The notes under the pieces were generated by a model. The model saw only the letters and a list, made by a program, of their open reading frames with translations, did no database searches and was not told where the DNA came from. A stretch of 64,000 nucleotides of DNA from contig NZ_CP142208.1 of the NCBI RefSeq assembly GCF_036865545.1, positions 2,232,001-2,296,000 on the forward strand, in the 5' to 3' direction. The DNA is from Erwinia sp. E_sp_B01_1. GTDB lineage: Bacteria > Pseudomonadota > Gammaproteobacteria > Enterobacterales > Enterobacteriaceae. The position numbers and the translations under genes are program-made. This document shows, piece after piece, positions 42,924 to 51,808 of this stretch (its first letter is position 1; each line of letters begins with the position of its first letter).

Positions 42924-43631
42924 ATGTCCGGAAGTAAACAGAAGTTACTGACGAGTTTATTAGTCCCTTTATTTTTTTCTGCCGGAATGCAGGCGCAGGC
43001 CGCAGAGAAAGTTGTGGCTACCGATCTGGAACCCCTGCATCACGTTATTCTGGAGAATAAATATGTCACGGTTATGCGGGTGCTGATCCAGCCCGGACAC
43101 TCCACGCTGTTTCATGAGCAGCACCTCGATTATGTTAATACACATATTCAGGGCAGCCCGGTAAGCATTAACTATCCCGACAAGCCGGTAAATAACACCG
43201 AGATGAAAAGCGGTAACGTAAAATTCGGCGAGCATCAGGGAAAATCTGACACCGATAAAGTTACCAATACCGGGACCAGCGTCAATCATCAGGTCGCGTT
43301 TGAAATCAACATTCCCGGCCCACAACATTTTGGCGGGGCGACCCGGCCTTCAGGGCAGGCCTTCCAGCAGGTGCTGGATAAAAAAACCGTTAAGGGATGG
43401 AAGGTCACGCTGAAACCAGGCGAAAGCACTGGCGACTATACCCAGCACGGCCCTGGCGTGCGCGTGTTCTTTACGGAAGGCAGGGTGCTCATCGCCGATC
43501 CCGCGCATAATAACCGGGTTAAGGAAGTCTGGGTTCATGCGGGGGACGCCTTTTTGACCGAGCCGGGTAAGGTCGATTTAACCGCCGCCAGTGGCGAAAA
43601 TATCGTCTTCAATGATTATGAACTGTTATAG
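42924..43631 (+). CDS. Periplasmic cupin-like protein
   Basis: 235 residues with a Sec signal ending FFSAGMQAQAAE. The mature part has cupin-type strands with metal-ligand candidates in QPGHSTLFHEQHLDYVNTHI and a second half with TLKPGESTGDYTQHGPGVRV. No reaction can be assigned. It follows the lactonase by 82 bases and precedes a terminator, so it belongs to the MFS-lactonase unit. Confidence 0.65.
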   Translation: MSGSKQKLLTSLLVPLFFSAGMQAQAAEKVVATDLEPLHHVILENKYVTVMRVLIQPGHSTLFHEQHLDYVNTHIQGSPVSINYPDKPVNNTEMKSGNVKFGEHQGKSDTDKVTNTGTSVNHQVAFEINIPGPQHFGGATRPSGQAFQQVLDKKTVKGWKVTLKPGESTGDYTQHGPGVRVFFTEGRVLIADPAHNNRVKEVWVHAGDAFLTEPGKVDLTAASGENIVFNDYELL

Positions 43632-43670
43632 CACTGTTTGTAAGTTGTTAATCAAACCCTTTTGATACTC

Positions 43671-43710
43671 TGCCTCTCTGCGGTGATACCGCAGAGGGGC
43701 ATTTATTATT
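43671..43710 (+). terminator. Rho-independent terminator after the cupin gene
   Basis: Stem TGCCTCTCTGCGG/CCGCAGAGGGGCA (one mismatch) with a 5-base loop then TTTATTATT. Confidence 0.75.
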
Positions 43711-43744
43711 GACACCTTTTAGTTATTTACCGGAAGCAATCATA

Positions 43745-45145
43745 ATGAAGGCAAGACAACGTTGTCTGCCTTTTGCATTAAGCATATTGATCTCTGCACC
43801 CTTTTTAGCTCAGGCTGAAAAGGCGGATGACTCTGTGTCTCTTATAGCAAAAGGCAAGTATCTGGCCATAGCTGCAGATTGTGGTGCCTGTCATACAGCG
43901 CCCTCCCACGGCCCGGAAATGTCAGGCGGTTATATTATCTCCTCGCCGCTGGGAAATATCGTGGCCAGCAATATCACCCCCTCTAAAATTGCAGGGATAG
44001 GGAACTATACCGAAGAAGATTTTGCCAGTGCCGTGCGCAATGGCGTTAATAAGCAGGGGCAACACCTGTATCCGGCTATGCCTTACACCTCATACGCAAA
44101 AATTACCGATGATGATATTCATGCACTCTATGCTTATTTTATGCATGGCGTGAAAGCAGACGATAATGTCCCGCAGGCCACTGATTTACCTTTCCCGTTT
44201 AATATCCGCTCAACTATGTTCATCTGGAACAGGCTGTTCGCCGATAAAACCGTGTTTATTCCGCAAAAAGATAAATCCGCTCTGATCAATCGCGGTGATT
44301 ATCTGGTCAATGCGCTGGCGCACTGCGATACCTGTCACACGCCGCGCAATGCGCTGATGGGGCAGGACAACGACCAGGCTTTAGGTGGCGGTAGCCTCGG
44401 AAGCTGGTATGCCCCGAACATCACCCCGGATAAGCAGGCAGGTATCGGTAACTGGCGCGACACAGAGATCGCCCAGTATCTGAAAACCGGTCATGTCGCG
44501 GGCAAAGCTCAGGCCGCCGGGCCAATGGCTGAAGCGGTTGAACACAGCCTGCAACACCTTTCCGACGACGATATCACTGCCATAGTCGCCTATTTGCGTC
44601 AGATCCCCGCAGTCAGCCAGCCCGTGAAGACATCACGGGACAACCTGGGGCAACCGGCAACCAGTGAAGCGGAAATGCGCGCAGTAAAAGATCCCGATCC
44701 CGGCTGGAAAGTGTATGGCAGCACCTGCGCCAACTGCCACCAGCCAGACGGTTCTGGCAACCGTATTTATCCTTCGCTGTTCCATAACACCACAACCGGC
44801 GCTCCTCAGGCCGACAACCTGATTGCGGCCATCGTTTACGGTGTCCATCGCACGGTGGATGGCAAAGTGGTGGATATGCCGGGCTTTGGTCCTGATGGGT
44901 TGTTCACCGACCGCCTGAGCGACCAGCAAATCTCGGATGTCAGTAATTATGTGTTGAAGAACTTTGGCAATGCACAGCTCAGGGTAACGCCAGAGCAGGT
45001 GAAAACCGTGCGTGAAGGTGGCGAACGTCCGCTGATTGCCCGTCTGGCGCAGCCTGCTGTCTGGGTGGCGGGGGCTGTGGTGACGATCGTGCTGTTGCTG
45101 ATCGTTGTTTCATTTTCTCGCAGGGGTAAAAAACATGAGGCATAA
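43745..45145 (+). CDS. Three-heme cytochrome c subunit of a membrane-bound dehydrogenase
   Basis: 466 residues from the ATG at 43745. Sec signal ALSILISAPFLAQA; heme c sites CGACH (46-50), CDTCH (194-198) and CANCH (328-332); a C-terminal membrane anchor (AVVTIVLLLIVVSF). This is the architecture of the cytochrome subunit of gluconate, 2-ketogluconate, sorbitol and alcohol dehydrogenases, which pass electrons to ubiquinone at the periplasmic face. It overlaps the gamma-subunit gene by 11 bases. The gene order here is cytochrome-gamma-alpha. Confidence 0.93.
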   Translation: MKARQRCLPFALSILISAPFLAQAEKADDSVSLIAKGKYLAIAADCGACHTAPSHGPEMSGGYIISSPLGNIVASNITPSKIAGIGNYTEEDFASAVRNGVNKQGQHLYPAMPYTSYAKITDDDIHALYAYFMHGVKADDNVPQATDLPFPFNIRSTMFIWNRLFADKTVFIPQKDKSALINRGDYLVNALAHCDTCHTPRNALMGQDNDQALGGGSLGSWYAPNITPDKQAGIGNWRDTEIAQYLKTGHVAGKAQAAGPMAEAVEHSLQHLSDDDITAIVAYLRQIPAVSQPVKTSRDNLGQPATSEAEMRAVKDPDPGWKVYGSTCANCHQPDGSGNRIYPSLFHNTTTGAPQADNLIAAIVYGVHRTVDGKVVDMPGFGPDGLFTDRLSDQQISDVSNYVLKNFGNAQLRVTPEQVKTVREGGERPLIARLAQPAVWVAGAVVTIVLLLIVVSFSRRGKKHEA

Positions 45146-45662
45146 CTCTCCGTCAGCGATTTCCCGGCGGCGTTTGCTGCAGGGCATGGGCATATTGTCC
45201 CTCGGCGCGATGTGCAATTCCCTGTTTCCGGCACGCGCAGTGGCCGCCGGGCAGATGTCTGACAACGCTTTTCTCCCGGTTTCAGCGTTCCTGGTCAGCC
45301 GCCAGGTTGGCCCGGTACTGGGTCAGCGCTACTACGATGGCCTGACGCGCCACGATGCGCAGTTCCCGCAAAAACTCAGCAGCCTGAACACGCTGTTGCA
45401 GCAGCATCAATTTGCGCACGTTGATGATTTCCTCGCGGCGTTTGGTGCGGACAACAGTGACTGGCAGACAGCAAAAACGATGATATCAGCCTGGTACTCA
45501 GGCGTGGTGGGCAAGGGCAGCGATCTGGAATTGATAGCTTACGCCGGTGCGCTGATGTACCTGCCGACCAGAGACATTCTGGTGGTGCCGACCTACGGCG
45601 GTGGGCCGTTCTATTGGGCAGTGACGCAGGGCAAAGTGGCTACTACAGGAGAAGGCGAATGA
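45135..45662 (+). CDS. Gamma (small) subunit of the membrane-bound dehydrogenase, Tat signal
   Basis: 175 residues from the ATG at 45135. The twin-arginine signal ISRRRLLQGMGILSLGAM is followed by the small-subunit domain typical of gluconate 2-dehydrogenase subunit 3/sorbitol dehydrogenase. The subunit carries the folded GMC alpha subunit out through Tat; the alpha subunit has no signal of its own. It overlaps both neighbours (ATGA with the alpha gene). Confidence 0.88.
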   Translation: MRHNSPSAISRRRLLQGMGILSLGAMCNSLFPARAVAAGQMSDNAFLPVSAFLVSRQVGPVLGQRYYDGLTRHDAQFPQKLSSLNTLLQQHQFAHVDDFLAAFGADNSDWQTAKTMISAWYSGVVGKGSDLELIAYAGALMYLPTRDILVVPTYGGGPFYWAVTQGKVATTGEGE

Positions 45663-47302
45663 GTGCACAAAAAGTGGATGCGGATGTCATCATCATAGGC
45701 TCCGGCGTGATGGGCGGGGTGATTGCAACGCAGATGGCTAAAGCCGGTAAATCAGTGATCATTCTTGAGGCGGGGCCACGCGTTTCGCGACAGGAGATCG
45801 TTGAGCGCTTCCGCAACTCGCCGTTTAAAATGTCACTTACCAACATTAAATTGCAGGGCGTGGGGTCACCGTATCCCAATCCGCCGCATATACCGTCCAC
45901 CTACGGAGATTACCTTCAACAGGTCGGGCCGGTGAAATATCCGACTAAATACCTGCGCGTGGTTGGCGGCACAACCTGGCATTTTGGTTCCGCGTTGTGG
46001 CGGATGATCCCCAACGATTTCAAACTCAACAGCCTCTACGGTCGTGGCCGTGACTGGCCATTCGGTTACGATGAGCTTGAGCCCTGGTATGGCAAAGCAG
46101 AGCATGAGCTGGGGGTATCCGGAATGGAGGGTCAGGACGAAAGTGGACAGGGTGGCAAAGCCTGGCCGCCACGCTCCACGCCGTTCCCGATGCCGGGTTT
46201 GCCAACCAGTTACCTGTTCGATCGCCTGACCGACATGCTTGGTAAAGGCGGCTACAATCCGGTGCTGGAACCTAACGGACGCGCAACCAAACCCTGGGGT
46301 AAACGTCCGGTGTGTGGTGGTAACAATAACTGTAACCCGGTCTGTCCGATTGCGGCCAAATATGATGGTTCAATGCACATTGATGAAGCTGAACGTCTTG
46401 GCGCAAAGCTGCTCGACAATGCGGTGGTATACCGTATCGAAGCGGGAGAGGACGGGAGCATTACCGGCGTAAGGTACAAAAAGCCGGATGGGTCTGAACA
46501 TCATCTCACCGCAAACTACTTTGTGCTGGCCGCGTACGGTATTGAATCACCCAAGCTGTTGTTGATGTCCACTTCGGAAAAGTATCCCAACGGCATCGCC
46601 AACTCTTCCGATCAGGTCGGGCGTAATCTGATGGGGCATACCGGGATCAGCATGAATGTGATGATGTCAGAGGATGTCTGGCCGGGTCAGGGGCCGACAG
46701 AACTGCTGGTCTGGCTGAATAACCGTGATGGCGCATTCCGCAAAAATTTCCCCAGCTACAAAATCAAGGTGCGTAATACGGTGCCGACGGCGGATTACGC
46801 GGCTTCACTGATTGAGAAAGGGGTACTGGGATCTAAGCTTGATTCGGAACTCCGCCGCCTGTCAGCGCGTTCACTTAACTTCGCTATCGACTTTGAAACG
46901 CTGCCGTTGCCGGAGAACCGCGTAACGCCCAGCAAAACTAAAAAAGATGCGATTGGGATCCCCCTGCCGGAAATCTACTATAGCGTGACGGATTACTGGC
47001 ACGCCGGGAAAGAAGAGGGCATCAAGGATTTTCATAAGTTCGCTGAGCTGCTGAACGCCGAGATACTGTCGATCGATACCAAATTCCAGGATCGTCAGCA
47101 CATCATGGGTACCACCATTATGGGCAACGATCCAAAGAACTCGGTGGTGAACAGTGACTGCCGTACCCACGATCATCCAAATCTGTGGATTGCCGGCACC
47201 AGCGTGATGCCCTCCGCCTCCTGCATGAATCCGACCTTAACAGGCGCGGCTTTAAGCTTACGGCTGGCCGATAATATGCTGAAAGGGATGAAACAAAGCT
47301 GA
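45659..47302 (+). CDS. GMC-family FAD dehydrogenase, alpha subunit (gluconate/ketogluconate-type)
   Basis: 547 residues from the ATG at 45659. FAD motif VIIIGSGVMGGVIATQMAKA, GGTTWHFGSALWRM, the Cys-rich loop VCGGNNNCNPVCPIAAKYDG that holds an iron-sulfur cluster in this subgroup, and the C-terminal catalytic region PNLWIAGTSVMPSASCMNPT. It oxidises a sugar, aldonate or ketoaldonate in the periplasm. The nearby lactonase and ACS carrier fit oxidation to a lactone, hydrolysis and import. Exact substrate open: gluconate, 2-ketogluconate and other polyols are all possible. Confidence 0.9.
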   Translation: MSAQKVDADVIIIGSGVMGGVIATQMAKAGKSVIILEAGPRVSRQEIVERFRNSPFKMSLTNIKLQGVGSPYPNPPHIPSTYGDYLQQVGPVKYPTKYLRVVGGTTWHFGSALWRMIPNDFKLNSLYGRGRDWPFGYDELEPWYGKAEHELGVSGMEGQDESGQGGKAWPPRSTPFPMPGLPTSYLFDRLTDMLGKGGYNPVLEPNGRATKPWGKRPVCGGNNNCNPVCPIAAKYDGSMHIDEAERLGAKLLDNAVVYRIEAGEDGSITGVRYKKPDGSEHHLTANYFVLAAYGIESPKLLLMSTSEKYPNGIANSSDQVGRNLMGHTGISMNVMMSEDVWPGQGPTELLVWLNNRDGAFRKNFPSYKIKVRNTVPTADYAASLIEKGVLGSKLDSELRRLSARSLNFAIDFETLPLPENRVTPSKTKKDAIGIPLPEIYYSVTDYWHAGKEEGIKDFHKFAELLNAEILSIDTKFQDRQHIMGTTIMGNDPKNSVVNSDCRTHDHPNLWIAGTSVMPSASCMNPTLTGAALSLRLADNMLKGMKQS

Positions 47303-47310
47303 ATGTTATC

Positions 47311-47334
47311 GCCCTCAACCTGCTGGTTAAGGGC
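47311..47334 (+). terminator. Hairpin after the dehydrogenase operon
   Basis: GCCCT-C-AACC/GGTT-A-AGGGC stem with TGCT loop, 9 bases after the alpha-subunit stop. It lacks the T-run, which may have been cut off when the truncated MFS gene was joined here. Confidence 0.45.
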
Positions 47335-47337
47335 GTC

Positions 47338-48177
47338 ATGCGGTTAGATCTTTCCGGATTAGTGAGTGCCTGCGCGGCGCTGACTTTGTTTCTTTTGGGA
47401 CTGACTTATCTCGGTGAGGCTGATCAGACGCTGAAAGGAGCAGCGTTATTGATCGCTGGCACCCTCTCTTTAATCTGGTATGTGCGTGGCGCTTTGAATA
47501 AAGCAAATCCCTTACTTAATCTGCGTTTGGTAAAGGATCCTTTGTTGCAAACTGCGATGCTGATTTACCAGTTTATTCCAGGCATCTTTACCGGGGTTAG
47601 CCTCATTGCGATGCTCTACCTGCAAAATCAACTTGGCATGCGTGCCACGATGGTAGGCACAATGATGATCCCCTGGGCGCTGGCTTCATTTGCAGCAATC
47701 AGCCTGACTGGTAGAAAGTTTAACCATACTGGTCCGCGTCCTCTGTTTATTGCCGGTTGCCTGGTTCAGGGAGCAGGCATTGGATTACTGGCAACCATCG
47801 GTGATGCTGGTGACGTACTCACGACAGTGCTGGCTTACACACTCATGGGGTTCGGTAGCAGTTTATGCAGCAGCACGGCACAAAGCTCTGCTTTCATTCA
47901 GATAGCCGACAGTGGCCTGGCTGATGCCAGTGCCCTGTGGAATATTAACCGGCAGCTCAGCTTTTGCTTTGGCGTCACCATAATAAGCTTACTCCTCAAC
48001 CTGATGCTGAACTCCGGCATTCCGGCAAACGAGGCTTTTCATCTTTGCTTTATATTAGCCGCCTGTAGCATTGCCATCCCCATAGCGTGTTGCCTGCGAA
48101 TTTCTAACCAAAATGTCATCACACTTATTCAGGAAAAAAATGAATCGTTATTTTCAGGAAGTTTCAGAGGCTCATGA
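47338..48177 (+). pseudogene. DHA2-type MFS drug transporter, 3' half only
   Basis: 279 residues matching the second half of a 14-TM DHA2 exporter: LSGLVSACAALTLFLLGLTY, NPLLNLRLVKDPLLQTAML, LYLQNQLGMRATMVGTMMIP, NINRQLSFCFGVTIISLL. The first six or seven membrane segments are missing, and the frame opens 35 bases after the dehydrogenase stop. The join probably records a deletion. Its end overlaps the next gene by 38 bases. Confidence 0.75.
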
Positions 48178-48538
48178 GCTTATTGGTAACTGGCTGGGGC
48201 ATTCTGAGGTTGCCCCAGAGGTATGCGAGAAGTTACTGGCTCGCTTCAGTCCGGTCTATTCAATGGTGACGCCGGGCGGTGCCTTGCTCGATTTTGCTGC
48301 GTTAAGTGCTTTTTTTCGCGCGCAGCGTGGTGCAAAAAAGGGGCTGCTGATTGAAGTGATGAATATGCAATTGATTGCCGAAAGTGCTGATGGTGCAACG
48401 GTGACGTATCAGGAAAAACAGCAGCTTCCCGGGCAAAGTGCCACATTGCGGTTCTCTACCGTGGTATTTGAATTATGTGAAGGTCAGATTATCTGGCGGC
48501 ATCTTCATGAAACTGCGCTGCCCGAAAAAAATACGTGA
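48140..48538 (+). CDS. NTF2-like (SnoaL/DUF4440-type) small protein
   Basis: 132 residues from the ATG at 48140 (AGGAAAAAA leader). Small cone-shaped fold suggested by HELIGNWLGHS, FSPVYSMVTPGGALLDFAAL and VFELCEGQIIWRHLHET. Members are enzymes or ligand binders of many kinds; no function is assigned. It overlaps the truncated exporter and was probably its operon partner. Confidence 0.6.
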   Translation: MNRYFQEVSEAHELIGNWLGHSEVAPEVCEKLLARFSPVYSMVTPGGALLDFAALSAFFRAQRGAKKGLLIEVMNMQLIAESADGATVTYQEKQQLPGQSATLRFSTVVFELCEGQIIWRHLHETALPEKNT

Positions 48539-48719
48539 AAGGGTGAGAAACTACCGCTAATGGAGCTTGCCGGAAAAAAAGCGCTGGTGATCGAAGTCCC
48601 TGCAGGATTGTGCGATAGCCAGCCATAAGCATCCCCTGTAACGACGCCTTCGCCGGTGAGCGCAGAGGACAATGTAATCCCGGATGGAAGAGGTCGGGAG
48701 TATGCAGTAAGCCTTTATC

Positions 48720-48745
48720 AACAGATCGCCTGCAGGCGATCTGTT
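48720..48745. repeat. Perfect 26-bp palindrome
   Basis: Each 13-base half reads AACAGATCGCCTG on its own strand. It lies in the 283-base gap between the NTF2-like gene and iolE, 77 bases past the iolE stop codon. No T-run on either side, so terminator or protein-binding site is open. Confidence 0.55.
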
Positions 48746-48821
48746 TGAAAAAGCTTCCCTTTTGAGTCTGTAATGACAATCTCTTATGCTCACACATCTG
48801 GCAGTTCAGCTAGTGTAAGAG

Positions 48822-49718
48822 TTAAAGTCCCACATTCTGCAATGCCCATTGACGCGCCCGGACAACTGTTTCAAAGGAGGGGGCTTTTTGGGGGTCTTGC
48901 TCCGCTTCTATGATTATCCATCCACTGTATGACGATTTTTGCAGGAAATTCAGCACGGGCTGATAATCGACAATGCCTTCCCCCGGGACCGTAAACAGGC
49001 CTTCTCTGACCGCTTCGTTAAAACTTTTATCCTGACTGAGCACGGCATCCAGTATATCGCCACGGACATCCTTCAAATGCAGATGAACAATGCGATGGCC
49101 GTAATGATCGATTATCCAGCTGATATCTACGGCAGCCGCAGTGGCATGACCGCAATCCAGAACAATGCCAACATGGTCATTCGTAGCCTTCAGAAAGGCT
49201 TTCACTTCTTCATCCTTTTCTACCAGCATCATCAGATGATGGTGATACGCTAACTTCAGGGCGTAGCGTTGCCAGAGTCTCTCTGCAAAGAGGCAAAGCT
49301 TAGCGGCATACTCTTCAAGACTAACCTGTTCTAATGCAGGTGAAGCAGATAAAGGGAGATCCAGAGGCGCCTCACCCGGCATTGCTCCACATTCACCATA
49401 GACCAAGACTTTGCAGCCTAAGGCATTTAATAGCTGAGCATGCTCATGTACCGCAGTAAGTTCCTCTTCTACCGATCTTTCAGCAAGAAAACCATTAAAC
49501 CAACCCGATGCGAGCTGCAGGCCTTCCTCATCCAGCAAAGGCTGAAGCTCATGCTGAGTGCGCGGGAATTTTCTGCCCAGCTCAATGCCCTGGTAGCCAG
49601 CAAGCGCGGCTTCACGCAAACAGGTAAGAAGTGGAATTTCACCACCCAGATCTTCGAGAACATCATTAGTCCAGGACAGCGGACTCACACCAACGCGAAT
49701 TCGTTCTTTTAGTGACAT
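48822..49718 (-). CDS. iolE: Myo-inosose-2 dehydratase-type protein (IolE)
   Basis: 298 residues, xylose-isomerase-like TIM barrel. The N-terminus VGVSPLSWTNDVLEDLGGEI and LREAALAGYQGIELGRKFPR are IolE hallmarks. Metal ligands are visible in HHHLMMLVEKDEE, LDCGHATA and HLHLKDVRGD. IolE removes water from scyllo-inosose in inositol breakdown. It ends the minus-strand inositol unit. The next enzymes (IolD, IolB, IolC, IolJ, IolA) are not in the window. Confidence 0.88.
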   Translation of the reverse strand: MSLKERIRVGVSPLSWTNDVLEDLGGEIPLLTCLREAALAGYQGIELGRKFPRTQHELQPLLDEEGLQLASGWFNGFLAERSVEEELTAVHEHAQLLNALGCKVLVYGECGAMPGEAPLDLPLSASPALEQVSLEEYAAKLCLFAERLWQRYALKLAYHHHLMMLVEKDEEVKAFLKATNDHVGIVLDCGHATAAAVDISWIIDHYGHRIVHLHLKDVRGDILDAVLSQDKSFNEAVREGLFTVPGEGIVDYQPVLNFLQKSSYSGWIIIEAEQDPQKAPSFETVVRARQWALQNVGL

Positions 49719-49813
49719 TAAAAACTCCTCAGATGACTGTTTTTCTGCCCGATAATTCTGCCGTCAATTTGTATGATGAGCGGCGGTTACCTTTGAATAA
49801 TCATCAATCATCC

Positions 49814-50251
49814 TTATTCGTTCACCTGATTAAGAATTCGCAGAAAATCATCTTTACCTGATATTATTGAAAGTGCATTAGCAATAATCTCATCGCTGAA
49901 AATAGATGCCACTTCACGAAGAACATCGATATGCTCTTTTTCCCGGGCTATTACCCCTATGGTAATAAACATGACGTTGCTCCTGTCCCATATCACTCCG
50001 TCCGGGAACTGAAAAATCTCAATGCCTGTTTTAAGAATGATATTGGTTGCCGTTTTAGGCAGGTGGGGAAGGGTAATGCCATTCCCCAGAAAAGTGGACA
50101 CCTGTTTCTCCCTCTCATGAAGAAATGTGATGCACTCCTGACTGACATAACCTTTATCCAAAAATGTCTTTCCCACCATCGCAATAACGTCTGACTTGTT
50201 TTTCGCGCGGCAATCCATATGAAGGTTGTCTGGGGTCATATTTTCAATCAT
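49814..50251 (-). CDS. PTS EIIA domain protein, fructose/mannitol type
   Basis: 145 residues. Phospho-histidine His63 in GNGITLPHLPKTATN. The start at 50251 (MIENMTPD) is preferred for its AGGA leader; the frame is open eight codons further. It is a single EIIA without EIIB or EIIC nearby, placed between a proton symporter and iolE. It may regulate the symporter or the sigma-54 activator through its phosphorylation state instead of feeding a PTS permease (inference). Confidence 0.85.
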   Translation of the reverse strand: MIENMTPDNLHMDCRAKNKSDVIAMVGKTFLDKGYVSQECITFLHEREKQVSTFLGNGITLPHLPKTATNIILKTGIEIFQFPDGVIWDRSNVMFITIGVIAREKEHIDVLREVASIFSDEIIANALSIISGKDDFLRILNQVNE

Positions 50252-50292
50252 AAATTCATTCCTCATTAACATCACTAAGAGATGTTTTAACG

Positions 50293-51690
50293 CTATCTGG
50301 AGGCAGATAACTCCATCTCCAACTGCTCCAGAGATTTATTGGACGTTTCAGGGAGTGCCCTGACCACAAAAATAATGGCAAGGTAATTGATTACCGCAAA
50401 GATGAGGAACACCGATCCCAACCCAATTTTTGCTTCTAACAACGGGAACAGGTAGCTGACAATTGAATTGGTGACCCAGAGGAAAAATACACAAATTCCC
50501 ATAGCAAATCCGCGATATTTCAGAGGGAACAGTTCAGCCAGAACGACCCAGGTCAGGAAACCCATAGTACATTGCATTATGCCGGTAAACAGTGCACCCA
50601 GAAGCCAAATCGCTGTGGCCTTCATATCACCTGACAGATAATAGTCGGCTCCGGCAATGATAAGGTGCAGGGTTGCCATAGCGATAAAACCAAAAGTGAT
50701 AAGCGATTTTCTTTTGTATCTGTCAACCAGGTACAGGACGCCAAATAACATTCCACCGACCGAAAAAACCCCGTTCAGAACATTACATATCAACGCGGTT
50801 TGCTCGGAGAACCCGGCTGATTTAAGAATGTCAGTTCCGTAATAAAGGATGACGTTCACGCCAGTGGTTTGTTGAAGAGCAGCCCAGACAATGCCCACCA
50901 GGATCAGTTTCATCAACCATGGCGTTGTTGTGATAGTTTTCAGATAACTGTGAGAATGCTGCTTTTTGGCTTTTTCGTATTGAAGAAGTTTAACAATATC
51001 ATCAATTTCTTTTTCCGCACGGGCTGCAGGACGAATTTGTTTCAGGATGGCCAGAGCTTCCTGATGCCGTCCTTTGCTGGCTAACCAGCGTGGACTTTCC
51101 GGCGCACGGAGCATACCTGCTAACAGGCAGAGAGCAGGAACGGCCTGCACAACCAGCATGTAGCGCCACACCTCAGGCAAATGTCCCCAGAAGTAGCCAA
51201 TAAAGGCGTTAACTGAATAGGCCAGAAACATTCCGATAATAATGGCCACCTCATTTATTCCGGTCAGCTTGCCCCGCATTTCAGTAGGGGCAACTTCTGA
51301 AATAAAGGTAGGTGCAGTTACTGAGGCCCCTCCAACGGCGTAACCCAGAATAAAACGGGCAATTAAAAGTAGGGTGAGGTTTGGTGAGGCCGCTGACATC
51401 AGTGCCCCTGCAAGAAACAGAACGGACAGATATAACAGGTATTTTCGGCGGCCAAAATAATCGGCAAAAATGCCGCCGCATATTCCACCTATTGCCGCCC
51501 CCATCAAGAGTACGCTCATCACCAGACCTTCAGTAAAGGAGGTCAGTGCCATGCTGACTTTAAGGGAGGTAAATGCGCCATTAATAACACCTGTATCATA
51601 ACCAAAGAGTAAACCGCCAAACGTTACAGCCAGGGTTACCTGATGCAATCGTTTCTTTTGCTGTCCATTGAGGTTCATTGCCAATGACAT
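50293..51690 (-). CDS. MFS sugar:proton symporter (IolT/inositol-transporter-like)
   Basis: 465 residues, sugar porter family: TFGGLLFGYDTGVINGAF, DYFGRRKYLLYLSVLFLAG, PESPRWLASKGR, and FLTWVVLAELFPLKYRGFAMG. These are the family's full signature set. In this operon inositol or an inosose is the most likely substrate. Start at 51690 has AAAAGG at good spacing. Confidence 0.92.
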   Translation of the reverse strand: MSLAMNLNGQQKKRLHQVTLAVTFGGLLFGYDTGVINGAFTSLKVSMALTSFTEGLVMSVLLMGAAIGGICGGIFADYFGRRKYLLYLSVLFLAGALMSAASPNLTLLLIARFILGYAVGGASVTAPTFISEVAPTEMRGKLTGINEVAIIIGMFLAYSVNAFIGYFWGHLPEVWRYMLVVQAVPALCLLAGMLRAPESPRWLASKGRHQEALAILKQIRPAARAEKEIDDIVKLLQYEKAKKQHSHSYLKTITTTPWLMKLILVGIVWAALQQTTGVNVILYYGTDILKSAGFSEQTALICNVLNGVFSVGGMLFGVLYLVDRYKRKSLITFGFIAMATLHLIIAGADYYLSGDMKATAIWLLGALFTGIMQCTMGFLTWVVLAELFPLKYRGFAMGICVFFLWVTNSIVSYLFPLLEAKIGLGSVFLIFAVINYLAIIFVVRALPETSNKSLEQLEMELSASR

Positions 51691-51754
51691 AATGTTCACC
51701 TTTTATTTCTGGTATTCGGATATATTAAAAATACACAATAAAATTTAACCCCTG

Positions 51755-51783
51755 AATCCTCCCCTGAAGGATCAGGGGGGATT
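51755..51783 (-). terminator. Intergenic hairpin between isomerase and symporter genes
   Basis: AATCC(T)CCCCTGA/TCAGGGGGGATT stem with a 4-base loop. On the minus strand a T-rich stretch (TTAAATTTTATT) follows soon after. It may lower expression of the downstream symporter, EIIA and iolE relative to iolG. Confidence 0.5.
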
Positions 51784-51808
51784 CCGTTATTAATAATTAA
51801 TTTTTATT

